64,000 nucleotides of DNA, taken from Taibaiella sp. KBW10. GTDB lineage: Bacteria; Bacteroidota; Bacteroidia; Chitinophagales; Chitinophagaceae. Below, one piece after another: positions 35,722-44,449 of the stretch. The stretch covers positions 4,124 to 68,123 of the forward strand of contig NZ_QAJI01000004.1 of assembly GCF_003852495.1 (NCBI RefSeq). The letters run 5' to 3'. Both the position numbers and the translations under genes were made by a program. The notes beneath the pieces were generated by a model that was not told where the DNA came from, ran no database searches, and saw nothing but the letters and a program-made list of their open reading frames with translations. Numbering within the stretch: the first letter of the stretch is position 1; each line of letters begins with the position of its first letter.

Positions 35722-36269
35722 ATGACGCGGTTTTATATATTCCCTCGGGCAGCTCCTATGTCGTTGATCAGACCAGGCCTTTTCAGTACAAATACATCTT
35801 TACCCCGCAGGAGCTGAATGCCATCAAATGGTATAAATCTGGCAATAATGCCGTATATGCCACCGGGCCTTGCCTTAATATTCCGTATGATACAGCAGTT
35901 GATTATTATGTAGCACGCTACGATAACTATGTAAACTGTGCTGCCACCTCACTGAACTTTTCAGATACCCTCTTTGTGACCTCCGAACGGGGTACGGTCG
36001 TGGGTTTGCCTTATTTACAAGAAGGACGGGGTATAAATGTAAAAGCATATCCAAACCCGGCACAGAATAAGGTACAGCTTGAAGCAAAAGAAACCGCTAT
36101 CCGGTCTTTAATAATGGTGGACCGTTTAGGAAGAACAATATTAAGCCGGCGGCAAGAGGGCAATAGCAGCGCTCTTACTATAGATATTAAGGGTATCCAA
36201 AGTGGCTTATATATCTTAATTATAGAGACGGATAAAGGAAGGGTGCTCAGAAGGATTGTAAAATCCTAG
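35697..36269 (+). CDS. C-terminal part of the frameshifted T9SS cargo protein (type-A sorting signal)
   Basis: 190 residues, read one frame away from the preceding half. The start codon given (35697) is only the first ATG and probably not a true start, since no signal peptide or promoter is present. It continues the surface domain (YIPSGSSYVVDQTRPFQYKY, IKWYKSGNNAVYATG) and ends in a T9SS type-A sorting domain: VKAYPNPAQNKVQLE, MVDRLGRTILS, GLYILIIETDKGRVLRRIV. The two halves together make a normal secreted T9SS protein. Confidence 0.7.
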   Translation: MWGNTGAVNDAVLYIPSGSSYVVDQTRPFQYKYIFTPQELNAIKWYKSGNNAVYATGPCLNIPYDTAVDYYVARYDNYVNCAATSLNFSDTLFVTSERGTVVGLPYLQEGRGINVKAYPNPAQNKVQLEAKETAIRSLIMVDRLGRTILSRRQEGNSSALTIDIKGIQSGLYILIIETDKGRVLRRIVKS

Positions 36270-36323
36270 GTGTAGTATAAGCATCCGGCATGGTGAACAG
36301 CCTTTTAAATGATAGCTACCATA

Positions 36324-36366
36324 AAAGAATCCGCCACTTCAATAAATGAAGTGGCGGATTCTTTAT
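36324..36366. terminator. Bidirectional terminator
   Basis: A perfect 18-bp stem (AAAGAATCCGCCACTTCA / TGAAGTGGCGGATTCTTT) with an ATAAA loop separates the T9SS gene from the convergent cytochrome gene. Confidence 0.9.
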
Positions 36367-36401
36367 ATAATAAAGTAGCGCGAATATTCTTAAAACTAGA
36401 A

Positions 36402-36722
36402 CTACTTAGCATTCGCAATCAAATATGCTCTGACCAATTTTCCTTGCTCATCGCTCAATTTGGCTCTTGGAATCATTCTTTTTACGGTTTTGTTCCATTG
36501 CTCCGGTGTTTTCGATTCCGGATCTTTCAGCTTATGACATTTAGCACAGTTGCTGATAAACAGTTGCTGGCCCTGTGCCAGCTGCCCTTGGTCATACTGC
36601 GCTTTTATCTGCGCTTTGCTTTCTACAGGTAAAGAGCGAATCACCTGGCTTGCTTTGGGATAACAGCTGGCCATAAACGTAGCCATCACCACACCGAGTA
36701 TTATCAGATATTTTGTTTTCAT
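36402..36722 (-). CDS. Small monohaem cytochrome c lipoprotein
   Basis: 106 residues. A lipoprotein signal peptide is clear (LIILGVVMATFMASC, lipid Cys at residue 20). The haem-binding motif is CAKCH near residues 59-63, and the axial Met is probably in VKRMIPRAKLSD near residue 83. It should be an envelope-anchored electron carrier with covalent haem. A reading frame on the opposite strand spans the same bases but encodes no recognisable protein. It stands alone; no oxidase genes adjoin it. Confidence 0.85.
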   Translation of the reverse strand: MKTKYLIILGVVMATFMASCYPKASQVIRSLPVESKAQIKAQYDQGQLAQGQQLFISNCAKCHKLKDPESKTPEQWNKTVKRMIPRAKLSDEQGKLVRAYLIANAK

Positions 36723-36971
36723 AATTACAAGATTTTACGACTTAAATATACACTTTGTCACAGAATTGTCAAAATGTATTATCGAAACTTAACAAATATT
36801 TGATACGTAATGATGAAAAAGACCAATCGCTCAATGCGACTAATATATTCGAATGCTCCGGGAATGATGGGGCTAAATGCGCTGACTGAGTAGAATCTTG
36901 CTATTTGTTTGTCGGGTATAACCAGGCTTTTTGCAAAACCCCTAATCTTTACCTTTCTCCTTTCGTTTTTA

Positions 36972-37568
36972 TTACAACTTCACCACAATCTTTTGGTCAA
37001 AATGTATCGGTATCGTCTTCTTGTTATAATTTAAAGTATTCAGCAAGTCTAATAGCTTTTCTTCCCATTCCACCTGTTTTGGCCTGATCAGGGAATGATT
37101 TGTTTCCGCATCGTAAGTGGCACTTAACTGTGCGGCACGGGCCTCCACACCTTTGCAGACTTCCCGTATTTCGACTTTGAAACGACCGGTAAAATGCGCA
37201 CTGAGTAGCGCTTCCTGAAGCCATAAATTTTTAATCAGTGCGATGATATAATGCCCCTGTTCATGACGCAGCAATTTGTCCTTCTGTTCTGTATCGGCCG
37301 TCTTCATAAAGGTAGCCAATACGAAATTTTTAGACCTATCTGAGGTTACGGATGAAGTAAAATTAATAGTAGCGATACCATTTTGTGTACTGCTTTCCCA
37401 CTGGTATGCTGTATTCACATTAATTGCGGCCGTTCCGTTTTCACGGGTTAGTACCTTTTGCGTAGGGCTAAAATCTTTCCAGCTAATGGGAATGTCCTGA
37501 AACCTTAATTGCGCCGAAGCCATTTTTGTCATCAGGAATAGCACAATCGTTATTACATAAAATTTCAT
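36972..37568 (-). CDS. Secreted protein with HExxH-like motif (DUF922-like)
   Basis: 198 residues from the ATG at 37568, which gives a clean signal peptide (residues 1-19, FYVITIVLFLMTKMASAQ). The mature part has LRHEQGHYIIALI near residue 102, with HEQGH as the likely zinc-binding HExxH, and RAAQLSATYDAETNHSLIRPKQVEWEEKL later, which resembles the DUF922 family of predicted zinc proteases. A downstream His in AETNH could be the third ligand. Substrate unknown. It is flanked by gaps of about 100-250 nt, so it is probably monocistronic. Confidence 0.75.
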   Translation of the reverse strand: MKFYVITIVLFLMTKMASAQLRFQDIPISWKDFSPTQKVLTRENGTAAINVNTAYQWESSTQNGIATINFTSSVTSDRSKNFVLATFMKTADTEQKDKLLRHEQGHYIIALIKNLWLQEALLSAHFTGRFKVEIREVCKGVEARAAQLSATYDAETNHSLIRPKQVEWEEKLLDLLNTLNYNKKTIPIHFDQKIVVKL

Positions 37569-37681
37569 TGTAAATTGCATGGAGAAAGGGGAATGTATTT
37601 CCTATAAAATTAGGCAAAGTATCGTTAAGCATTTGTTTAAGTATCCGGTACCCTAAGAGGCTTTAATTAGATAAAATTACT

Positions 37682-38893
37682 ATGCGCATATTACATACGG
37701 CAGATTGGCATCTGGGAAAAAAGCTAGGCACTTTTAGCAGGATAGAAGAGCAGGTTAAGGTAATGGAAGAGATCATTAATATTGCCGAGGATAATGCCGT
37801 TGATGCCATTCTCATTGCCGGAGATGTATTTGATGCGGCAAACCCGCCCACAGAGGCTTTAGAATTATTTTACAGTACCGTGAAGCGATTGTCTAAAGAG
37901 GGTAGTAGGCTTGTTGTGGTCATTGCCGGCAATCATGATAGCCCGGATAAAATAGATGCACCCGATCCGCTGGCCAGAGCCAGTGGGATTATATTTGTCG
38001 GTTATCCCAATGCCTTGGTAAAGCCTATGCAATTGCCCTCAGGAATGGCCATTACCATTGCCGATAAAGGATTTATAGAGGCCCGTTTGCCCGGAGTAGA
38101 CTATCCTTTACGCCTGCTTTTAACCCCTTATGCCAATGAGCAACGCTTAAAGCAATTCTTAGGTATAGAAGATAAGGAAGCCCTGCTGAATGAAACATTG
38201 CAACAACAATGGCAATCGATCGCTGATCAGTATATGGATACAAAAGGAGTGAATGTCCTTATGGCACATTTGTTCGTGATGCAGCGGGGAGGGACCATTC
38301 CTGAAGAACCCGATGGTGAAAAACCGATCAAAATCGGTAATGCCGATCTGGTATACACGGATATTATTCCCGCACAGATACAATATACAGCCCTGGGTCA
38401 TTTACATCGTCATCATCAGGTGGCAGGCCATCAGCAGCCCGTAGCCTATTCCAGTAGTCCGCTGGCTTATAGTTTTAGTGAGGCCGGACAAAGTAAATAT
38501 GTATGTCTTGTTACCTTGGAACCGGGGCAGGATGCACATGTCGAAAAGATTGCCTTACAAAGCGGCAGAAGCCTCTACCGGAAAACATTTGACGATATCG
38601 ATATTGCGGTAGACTGGTTGGCCGCGCATCCGTACAGTTTGGTAGAGCTGACCATAAAAAGTGATACCTATTTACAGTCCGAAGATTTGCGGCGCTTGCA
38701 GCAGGCACACGATGGTATTATCCAGATTATCCCTCAGGTGCGCCTCCATAAGCTGCAGGACAAAACGATAAAACATATAGATATAGAACAGGATATCAGC
38801 AGCTTGTTTGCAGACTATTTCAGATCGAAACATAAACAAGAACCCAATAAAGCCCTGATGGCTTTATTTCAGGAAATACTACAGGAAAAATAA
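37682..38893 (+). CDS. sbcD: DNA repair exonuclease subunit D
   Basis: 403 residues. It is the Mre11-like nuclease of the SbcCD complex, which cuts hairpins and DNA ends with blocked termini. The metallophosphatase motifs are complete: HTADWHLGKKLG (residues 5-16), IAGDVFDAANPP near 45, VIAGNHDSPDK near 80, LMAHLFV near 197 and ALGHLHRHHQV near 238. The C-terminal capping region follows. The stop lies 9 nt before sbcC, so the two are co-transcribed. Confidence 0.95.
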   Translation: MRILHTADWHLGKKLGTFSRIEEQVKVMEEIINIAEDNAVDAILIAGDVFDAANPPTEALELFYSTVKRLSKEGSRLVVVIAGNHDSPDKIDAPDPLARASGIIFVGYPNALVKPMQLPSGMAITIADKGFIEARLPGVDYPLRLLLTPYANEQRLKQFLGIEDKEALLNETLQQQWQSIADQYMDTKGVNVLMAHLFVMQRGGTIPEEPDGEKPIKIGNADLVYTDIIPAQIQYTALGHLHRHHQVAGHQQPVAYSSSPLAYSFSEAGQSKYVCLVTLEPGQDAHVEKIALQSGRSLYRKTFDDIDIAVDWLAAHPYSLVELTIKSDTYLQSEDLRRLQQAHDGIIQIIPQVRLHKLQDKTIKHIDIEQDISSLFADYFRSKHKQEPNKALMALFQEILQEK

Positions 38894-38902
38894 GCGGAAG
38901 CC

Positions 38903-41900
38903 ATGTTGCCATTACGATTGAGTATAGAAGGATTTTACTCCTACCAGGAAAAACAGACTATAGATTTTGAAGCCCTTACCGAAGCCGGTTTATTTGGGAT
39001 TTTCGGTGCCGTCGGTTCCGGAAAATCCAGTATTCTGGAAGCCATCAGTTTTGTATTGTATGGTGCTACAGAACGCCTGGATTCGGGCGATAGGAGGGCC
39101 TATAATATGCTCAACCTGAAATCGGATAAGGCGCTGATCGATTTTGAATTCAAGATTACCGCCAAAGATCTTTATCGGTTTACGGCTACCTGGAAACGCC
39201 GTAAAAAGGATTATGCCGCGACGTCTACCATAGAACGCACGGCCTACAAATGGGAAGAAGGTACCTGGGTACCCTTGCCCACTGCCAATGCGGAACCGAT
39301 TTTGGGTTTGAAATACGATAATTTTAAACGTACCATCATCATTCCCCAAGGTAAGTTTAAAGAGTTTTTGGAATTGACCAAAACACCGAGAATGGAGATG
39401 CTAAAAGAGATCTTCAATCTGTATCAATACGATTTTGCGCTACCCGTTAAACAGTTAAGCAACCGGAATAATGAGGCAATGCAAAGAAATGAAGGGATAT
39501 TGAGTCAGTATACGAGTTATACCCGGGAGGTGCTGGAGACTAAAGAAATCGCTTTAGCATCCTTATCGGTTTTAGTTCGCGAAAGCACCGCAAGGGCCAC
39601 CGAAGCGCAAAAAACATTTGATCAGCTCCACGCTTTAAAGTCGCTGCAGGAGCAGCTGGAACAGGCAAGACAAGATGTTGATTCCTTAGCCATGAAGCAA
39701 GCTTCTTTTGCCCAACGGAATCATTTTTTGAATCAGTATCATACCGCATTAATACAATTCAAAGGTTTATTGAATCAAAATACCCACTACCAGACGCAAC
39801 TTGCACAACTGGAGCAGCAATTACAGCAATATACCCGGGAGCGGCAGCAAGCCACACTTGCCTTAACGCAACAAGAGGCACAGCTGGCCGATATTACAAA
39901 GGAATATCATAAAATAGAAACCTCAAGAGTACAACTGCAGCTATTGAAAAATCTGATGGCTTTAGCATTGTATGAGCAGGAATATGCTGCCGTGCAGCAA
40001 AGAGTTGCCAATGGCCAGCAGTTTGTTGATAAAGAACAAACTTTATACGCACAGCTGAGCCAGGACATACTCCAAACGGAGCAACAAGTAGCACAGTTAA
40101 AGTCGGCAAAACCCGATACGGAAATACTCTTAGCAGCCACGGAATGGTATCGCAGGCAAGAGCAACTCGAAACAGAATATAAAAATACCCTTTCTTTACT
40201 GGCGCAAAACCGTATCGCACAAAAAAATATAGAAGCTCATTTATCGGAAAGTGGTATTCCGCTGAAAGGATGGGAAGACTTTTTTGAAGCAGGCGTACAA
40301 CCCTTAAAACAGGCGATTGCAGCAGATACAAAACGGGTTACAGCCCTGCAACTGCAGGTAGAATTGTCAAAATACAGACAGGAAATCGTGGATGGAAAAC
40401 CGTGTCCGCTTTGCGGATCGGAGGTACATCACGAATTGGCACATGCAGTAGAGGTGCAGCCGTCTTTAGAGGAAGCCCAATCGGCATTGTCTCAATCGGA
40501 ACAAGCCTTGGCGGACTGGAATGCCCGGCAATTCGAGGTTGCACATATACAGGGGCAGCGCACACAATATGCGGCAGAAGAAATGAATTATGCCCAATTG
40601 CAGACGACTCAGGAAGCGCAATTAGCAGAACAAGATCGTTTGTTTATCTGGCCGCATTTATTTGATAAAACGGATACCCGAAAACTGGAACAATATAAAT
40701 TAAATATTCTTCAGACAGAGACGGATATGGAGCAGGCAGCGTCTGTATTGCAGGAGCAGAGAGCGCAGCAGCAGCTTTGCCTGGAAAAAATTAATACCTT
40801 CCGGCAAAAGGTTCTGGATCTGTCCGGAACCGCACAACAGAAAAAAGGCGCTATCGATATACTGCTTAAACAAATGGAAGGTATGGATTCCTCGGCCTGG
40901 AAAGGGCAAAGTCAATCCCAGCTGGAGGAGTTGTCTGTAGGCATTGTAAGCCATATTGCAGCTACAGAAAAGCAGTATGAGCAAATCAATCATGCCGTTC
41001 AGGAGCAGAAAGAACGTTTGGCCCGGTTGGACACTGCAAGCACCTTACAACAGCAGCAGGTTGCGAAAGTAAAGGAACAATTGGGCTTAATAGAAAAGGA
41101 GCTCAAAGAAAAACTGGATCATTCCGCTTTTGAGACATTGGAAGAAATACAGCAATTGTTGCAGGCCGACATAAACCCGGAGCAAGAAAAAGCAGCCATT
41201 GATACTTTCTATAAAAACCTGCATTCGGCAGAATTGACTTTACAAAACTTAAAGACGGCCATTGGAGCCGCTGTTTTTGATGCAGCTGCCTATCAGCAGG
41301 CCGTAGAAGTCCTTAAGTCTGCCGTAGAAACAATACAGCAACAATCAAATGAGCACTTACTCTTAACAAACGAAATATCGGAATTAAAGAACAAAATAAA
41401 TGAAAAAGAAACATACGAAAAGACCCGGGAAGCCTTACTGTTAAGGGCTGCAGATCTAAAAGTCATGACCAATATGTTTCAGGCCAATGGTTTTGTTGAA
41501 TATATATCTGAGGTGTATTTGCAAAATTTATGCAGTGTTGCTAATGAACGTTTTCACCGGCTGACCGGCAACCAGTTGAGCCTGATCTATGAAGCGGAAA
41601 AAGGTTTTGAGATTATGGATTACCTGAATGGAGGCAAAGCCAGAAGCGTTAAGACCTTGTCCGGAGGACAATCTTTCCAGGCTTCTCTTTGTCTTGCCCT
41701 TGCCTTGGCAGAAAGCATTCATAGCCTCAATCGATTTGAGAAGAATTTTTTCTTTATCGATGAGGGCTTTGGTACCTTGGATAAAGAAGCTATTGAAACC
41801 GTTTTTCAAACCCTGGAGCAGTTATACAAAGAACACCGTGTAGTAGGCATCATCTCACATGTGGAAGAATTGCAGGAACGTATTCCACGCTATTTAAAAG

Positions 41901-41944
41901 TGATTAAAGATCCGGAGCGGGGTAGTTTGGTTACTTTGGATTGA
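38903..41944 (+). CDS. sbcC: DNA repair ATPase subunit C
   Basis: 1013 residues; the Rad50-like ATPase partner of SbcD. The Walker A is IFGAVGSGKSSI near residue 33. Two long Gln/Glu-rich coiled coils enclose a zinc hook, PCPLCGSEVHHE near residue 501. The ABC signature is TLSGGQSFQASLCLALALAE near residue 918 and Walker B is FFFIDEGFGTLDKE near 950. It follows sbcD by 9 nt. The 3' end is followed 55 nt later by an interspersed repeat. Confidence 0.95.
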   Translation: MLPLRLSIEGFYSYQEKQTIDFEALTEAGLFGIFGAVGSGKSSILEAISFVLYGATERLDSGDRRAYNMLNLKSDKALIDFEFKITAKDLYRFTATWKRRKKDYAATSTIERTAYKWEEGTWVPLPTANAEPILGLKYDNFKRTIIIPQGKFKEFLELTKTPRMEMLKEIFNLYQYDFALPVKQLSNRNNEAMQRNEGILSQYTSYTREVLETKEIALASLSVLVRESTARATEAQKTFDQLHALKSLQEQLEQARQDVDSLAMKQASFAQRNHFLNQYHTALIQFKGLLNQNTHYQTQLAQLEQQLQQYTRERQQATLALTQQEAQLADITKEYHKIETSRVQLQLLKNLMALALYEQEYAAVQQRVANGQQFVDKEQTLYAQLSQDILQTEQQVAQLKSAKPDTEILLAATEWYRRQEQLETEYKNTLSLLAQNRIAQKNIEAHLSESGIPLKGWEDFFEAGVQPLKQAIAADTKRVTALQLQVELSKYRQEIVDGKPCPLCGSEVHHELAHAVEVQPSLEEAQSALSQSEQALADWNARQFEVAHIQGQRTQYAAEEMNYAQLQTTQEAQLAEQDRLFIWPHLFDKTDTRKLEQYKLNILQTETDMEQAASVLQEQRAQQQLCLEKINTFRQKVLDLSGTAQQKKGAIDILLKQMEGMDSSAWKGQSQSQLEELSVGIVSHIAATEKQYEQINHAVQEQKERLARLDTASTLQQQQVAKVKEQLGLIEKELKEKLDHSAFETLEEIQQLLQADINPEQEKAAIDTFYKNLHSAELTLQNLKTAIGAAVFDAAAYQQAVEVLKSAVETIQQQSNEHLLLTNEISELKNKINEKETYEKTREALLLRAADLKVMTNMFQANGFVEYISEVYLQNLCSVANERFHRLTGNQLSLIYEAEKGFEIMDYLNGGKARSVKTLSGGQSFQASLCLALALAESIHSLNRFEKNFFFIDEGFGTLDKEAIETVFQTLEQLYKEHRVVGIISHVEELQERIPRYLKVIKDPERGSLVTLD

Positions 41945-41998
41945 AGTACGGCAATAGTATAATGCTTTGGGTAGATTTTACTTAATCTTAAAGCCCGG

Positions 41999-42335
41999 GA
42001 ACAAAGGTAGCGACCTTTGTTCATCAAGGCGATTGCTCTGCATCGCAACGCCAATACAAAATTGCTATTGCTGTGATTAAAACAATAAGCGATCTGTACC
42101 GAACAGATCCTTAGGACCGGCCTTATAAATCCGGCATTAAGAAAAATCACTGGCTCGGTCGATAAAGGCGCAAACAATTGTCTGAGCGCAGCGAGTTTGG
42201 TTTGCGACCGACCGACACATTGATTTTTAGCCAGGGATTTATAAAGCCTTGATTTTTTGGCGGTACCTTTTGCATCAAGGCAAAAGGTAGCAATAGCTAT
42301 AAGTGACAATCGCTAAAAATAGAAACCAAAAGAAT
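41999..42335 (-). repeat. Interspersed intergenic repeat, copy B (structured)
   Basis: This is the same element as at 20463-20990, in opposite orientation. It keeps the TACCTTTTGC/GCAAAAGGTA hairpin (about 42262-42288), the palindromic core around CTCGCTGCGCTC (about 42117-42250) and the CGGTCG/CGACCG arms. One inner stem differs from copy A by a paired change: GTAAAC/GTTTAC in A is GCAAAC/GTTTGC here (42170-42175 with 42200-42205). It lacks the ~75-nt insertion of copy A and ends in a perfect GAACAAAGGT/ACCTTTGTTC hairpin (41999-42022). It fills the space after sbcC. Confidence 0.8.
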
Positions 42336-42438
42336 AAGGTAAGCCCTGTTTCCTAAAAGCGGATACGCAATAAATATTATTTCACAAAAATGAAAATTAA
42401 CATTAATTAACCTTGCCGATGTTTAAATATGCCATTTA

Positions 42439-42468
42439 TTTGTTTCTTGTAAATGTATTGTATTTTTT
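42439..42468 (+). promoter_or_regulatory. Possible promoter in the sbcC-purE gap
   Basis: TTTG (42439-42442), 18 nt, TATTTTTT (42461-42468), followed about 25 nt later by a terminator-like hairpin. The -7 box misses the final TTTG consensus. If active it would make a very short RNA. Confidence 0.25.
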
Positions 42469-42493
42469 CATAGGCAATAGTATGACTATAGCG

Positions 42494-42525
42494 AGAGGGC
42501 TCTTTTTTAAGAGCTCTTTATTTTA
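42494..42525 (+). terminator. Hairpin with U-rich tail (gap between sbcC and purE)
   Basis: An 11-bp stem AGAGGGCTCTT / AAGAGCTCTTT (two G-U pairs) with a TTTT loop is followed by ATTTTA. No gene ends just before it, so it terminates either read-through from sbcC or a short RNA. Confidence 0.6.
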
Positions 42526-42534
42526 TACAAACTT

Positions 42535-42581
42535 CTATAAATACAAATGACCACCAGTATGGTGGTCATTTGTATTTATAG
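42535..42581. terminator. Perfect 21-bp inverted repeat before purE 3' end
   Basis: CTATAAATACAAATGACCACC pairs perfectly with its complement at 42561-42581 around an AGTAT loop. It lies between convergent sbcC and purE. It is probably a bidirectional terminator, though it has no run of Ts. Confidence 0.6.
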
Positions 42582-42709
42582 TTTAGCCTAATACTAAGCT
42601 TTATATTCAAATGTATCTATTCTGGTTTATCCCCTAACATTTAGAAGCCATGTACTGCTATGCCTTTAAGGTTAAAATGTGTGCAGATAAATGACGGATG
42701 TAAAGGGTT

Positions 42710-43222
42710 TTATTTTACCTGAAAAGTAAAGGGTAGTGCGTCAAAGTCCTTAAGCGTATCCATTACCTTTTCCGTCAATCCATTCTGGAAAACCTGTAAT
42801 TTATCGGCGATGCCCTTATCTGCAGCACCTAAAATTTTTGCGGCTAAGATACCGGCGTTCTTGGCACCATTTAAAGCTACGGTAGCAACCGGAATACCAC
42901 TCGGCATTTGCAGGATAGACAGAATAGAATCCCATCCATCTATAGAATTACTCGACTTTACCGGTACGCCGATAACGGGTAGGGTAGTCATGGAAGCCAC
43001 CATTCCGGGTAAGTGTGCGGCACCACCGGCACCGGCAATAATCGTTTGTATCCCACGGCCGGCTGCATTTTTTGCATAGTCGAACATGCGCTCAGGGGTA
43101 CGGTGTGCTGAAACAACGGTGATCTCAAAAGGGATTTCCATTTCTTCTAAGAAGGCTGCCGCTTCCTGCATTACCGGCAAATCGCTTTTACTGCCCATGA
43201 TGATGCCTACTCTTGGTGTCAT
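42710..43222 (-). CDS. purE: N5-carboxyaminoimidazole ribonucleotide mutase
   Basis: 170 residues. It rearranges N5-CAIR to CAIR in purine synthesis, working with PurK. Motifs: VGIIMGSKSDLPVMQEA (residues 5-21), VVSAHRTPERMFDYA near 37-51 (with the catalytic His and Arg), IAGAGGAAHLPGMVAS near 62-77 and ILSILQMPSGIPVATVALN near 101-119. Class I PurE length. It begins 4 nt after the purK stop; the pair is one leftward operon. Confidence 0.97.
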   Translation of the reverse strand: MTPRVGIIMGSKSDLPVMQEAAAFLEEMEIPFEITVVSAHRTPERMFDYAKNAAGRGIQTIIAGAGGAAHLPGMVASMTTLPVIGVPVKSSNSIDGWDSILSILQMPSGIPVATVALNGAKNAGILAAKILGAADKGIADKLQVFQNGLTEKVMDTLKDFDALPFTFQVK

Positions 43223-43226
43223 ATAT

Positions 43227-44366
43227 TTATGCTTTTACTTTTATGGTTGCTAATATTTTATTTGCTTTGTCTTTTACCGCTTGTGCCTCTGAGCCTACAA
43301 CCGTAATATGTCCCATTTTACGGAACGATTTGGTTTTGGCTTTTCCATACAGATGTACAAAAGCACCGGTGGTAGATAGAACCTCCTCTATGCCTTCATA
43401 GACCGGTGTGCCCTCATAGCCCTTCTCTCCTAGCAGATTTACCATGGCCCCATAATGCAGGGCATCGGTATTGCCGGGTGTCAGGTTTAAGATGGCGCGT
43501 AAGTGTTGTTCATACTGGGAGCAAAGATTCGCTTCTATGGTATGATGGCCGCTATTGTGCGGACGAGGCGCAACCTCATTTACCCAAATGCTGCCATCTT
43601 TGTTGTAGAACATTTCTACGGCAAGGATACCCACCATATTTAACTTTGTAATCACGGTGAGCGCCAGTTCGGTCGCTTGTGTAGCAATATTTTCGTCGAT
43701 TTGTGCCGGTGCAAACAGGTATTGCACCATATTGCTTTCCGGGTTGAATTCCATCTCTACTACCGGAAAAGCCGCTGTTTCGCCTTTGCTGTTGCGGGAT
43801 ACAATCACAGACAGCTCTTTTTCCATATCGGCCATCGCTTCAATAACAGCGGGCTGATCAAAGCTAGTGGCTAAATCGGCCTCTGTAGCTATTTTCTTTA
43901 CCCCATAGCCATCATAGCCCGAGGTTCTGAGTTTCTGGAAAAAAGGCAGGGCAATACCACAGCCGGCAATCTCGCTTTTTTGAGCGACTAAGGCAAATGG
44001 TGCAGTAGGGATATTATGGTCTTGATAGAATTGTTTTTGTAGCCCCTTGTCTTGTATGATTTTTAATACAGAAGGTTGTGGAAAGACCTGTACCCCTTCT
44101 TTTTCCAATTGTGCCAGGGCATCGCTATTCACATCTTCAAACTCTATGGTGATGATGTCTTTGTCCTTGCCAAACTGGTATACAGTATCATAATCTTTGA
44201 AATCGCCCGTTGTGAAATCGGGTACTAAATGAGCGCAGGGTGCATCTTTTGAAGGTTCCAGAATTGCAATATTCAGGTTCCAGTTCAGCGCTTCCTGGAG
44301 CAGCATTCTGCCGAGCTGTCCGCCGCCCAATAGGCCAATGCTTACATCGGTAATTTGTTTTGACAT
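43227..44366 (-). CDS. purK: N5-carboxyaminoimidazole ribonucleotide synthase
   Basis: 379 residues from the ATG at 44366 (MSKQITDVSIGLLGGGQLGRM). It is an ATP-grasp enzyme that carboxylates AIR at the expense of ATP and bicarbonate. Visible motifs: IGLLGGGQLGRMLLQEA near residue 10, ITIEFEDVNSDAL near 74, SGYDGYGVKKI near 147, AVEMFYNKDGSIWVNEVAPRPHNSGHHTIE near 250-280. A longer in-frame reading adds 11 residues without support. It precedes purE with a 4-nt gap. Confidence 0.95.
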   Translation of the reverse strand: MSKQITDVSIGLLGGGQLGRMLLQEALNWNLNIAILEPSKDAPCAHLVPDFTTGDFKDYDTVYQFGKDKDIITIEFEDVNSDALAQLEKEGVQVFPQPSVLKIIQDKGLQKQFYQDHNIPTAPFALVAQKSEIAGCGIALPFFQKLRTSGYDGYGVKKIATEADLATSFDQPAVIEAMADMEKELSVIVSRNSKGETAAFPVVEMEFNPESNMVQYLFAPAQIDENIATQATELALTVITKLNMVGILAVEMFYNKDGSIWVNEVAPRPHNSGHHTIEANLCSQYEQHLRAILNLTPGNTDALHYGAMVNLLGEKGYEGTPVYEGIEEVLSTTGAFVHLYGKAKTKSFRKMGHITVVGSEAQAVKDKANKILATIKVKA

Positions 44367-44449
44367 AAATAGATTGTTCAATGAAAAAACAAAAGCCAAA
44401 ATTTAACCTGCGTTTCTATTTTGACTTTTGATAATATATTGGGATGATT

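Noticed and set aside
36309-36632. 107-codon plus-strand frame over the cytochrome gene
   Set aside because: It is antisense to a convincing CAKCH lipoprotein, starts in a terminator hairpin and has no recognisable domain.
41890-42309. 139-codon minus-strand frame over copy B and the sbcC end
   Set aside because: It overlaps the 3' end of sbcC and the repeat, with no domain, signal or promoter. Only the repeat-derived part resembles anything.
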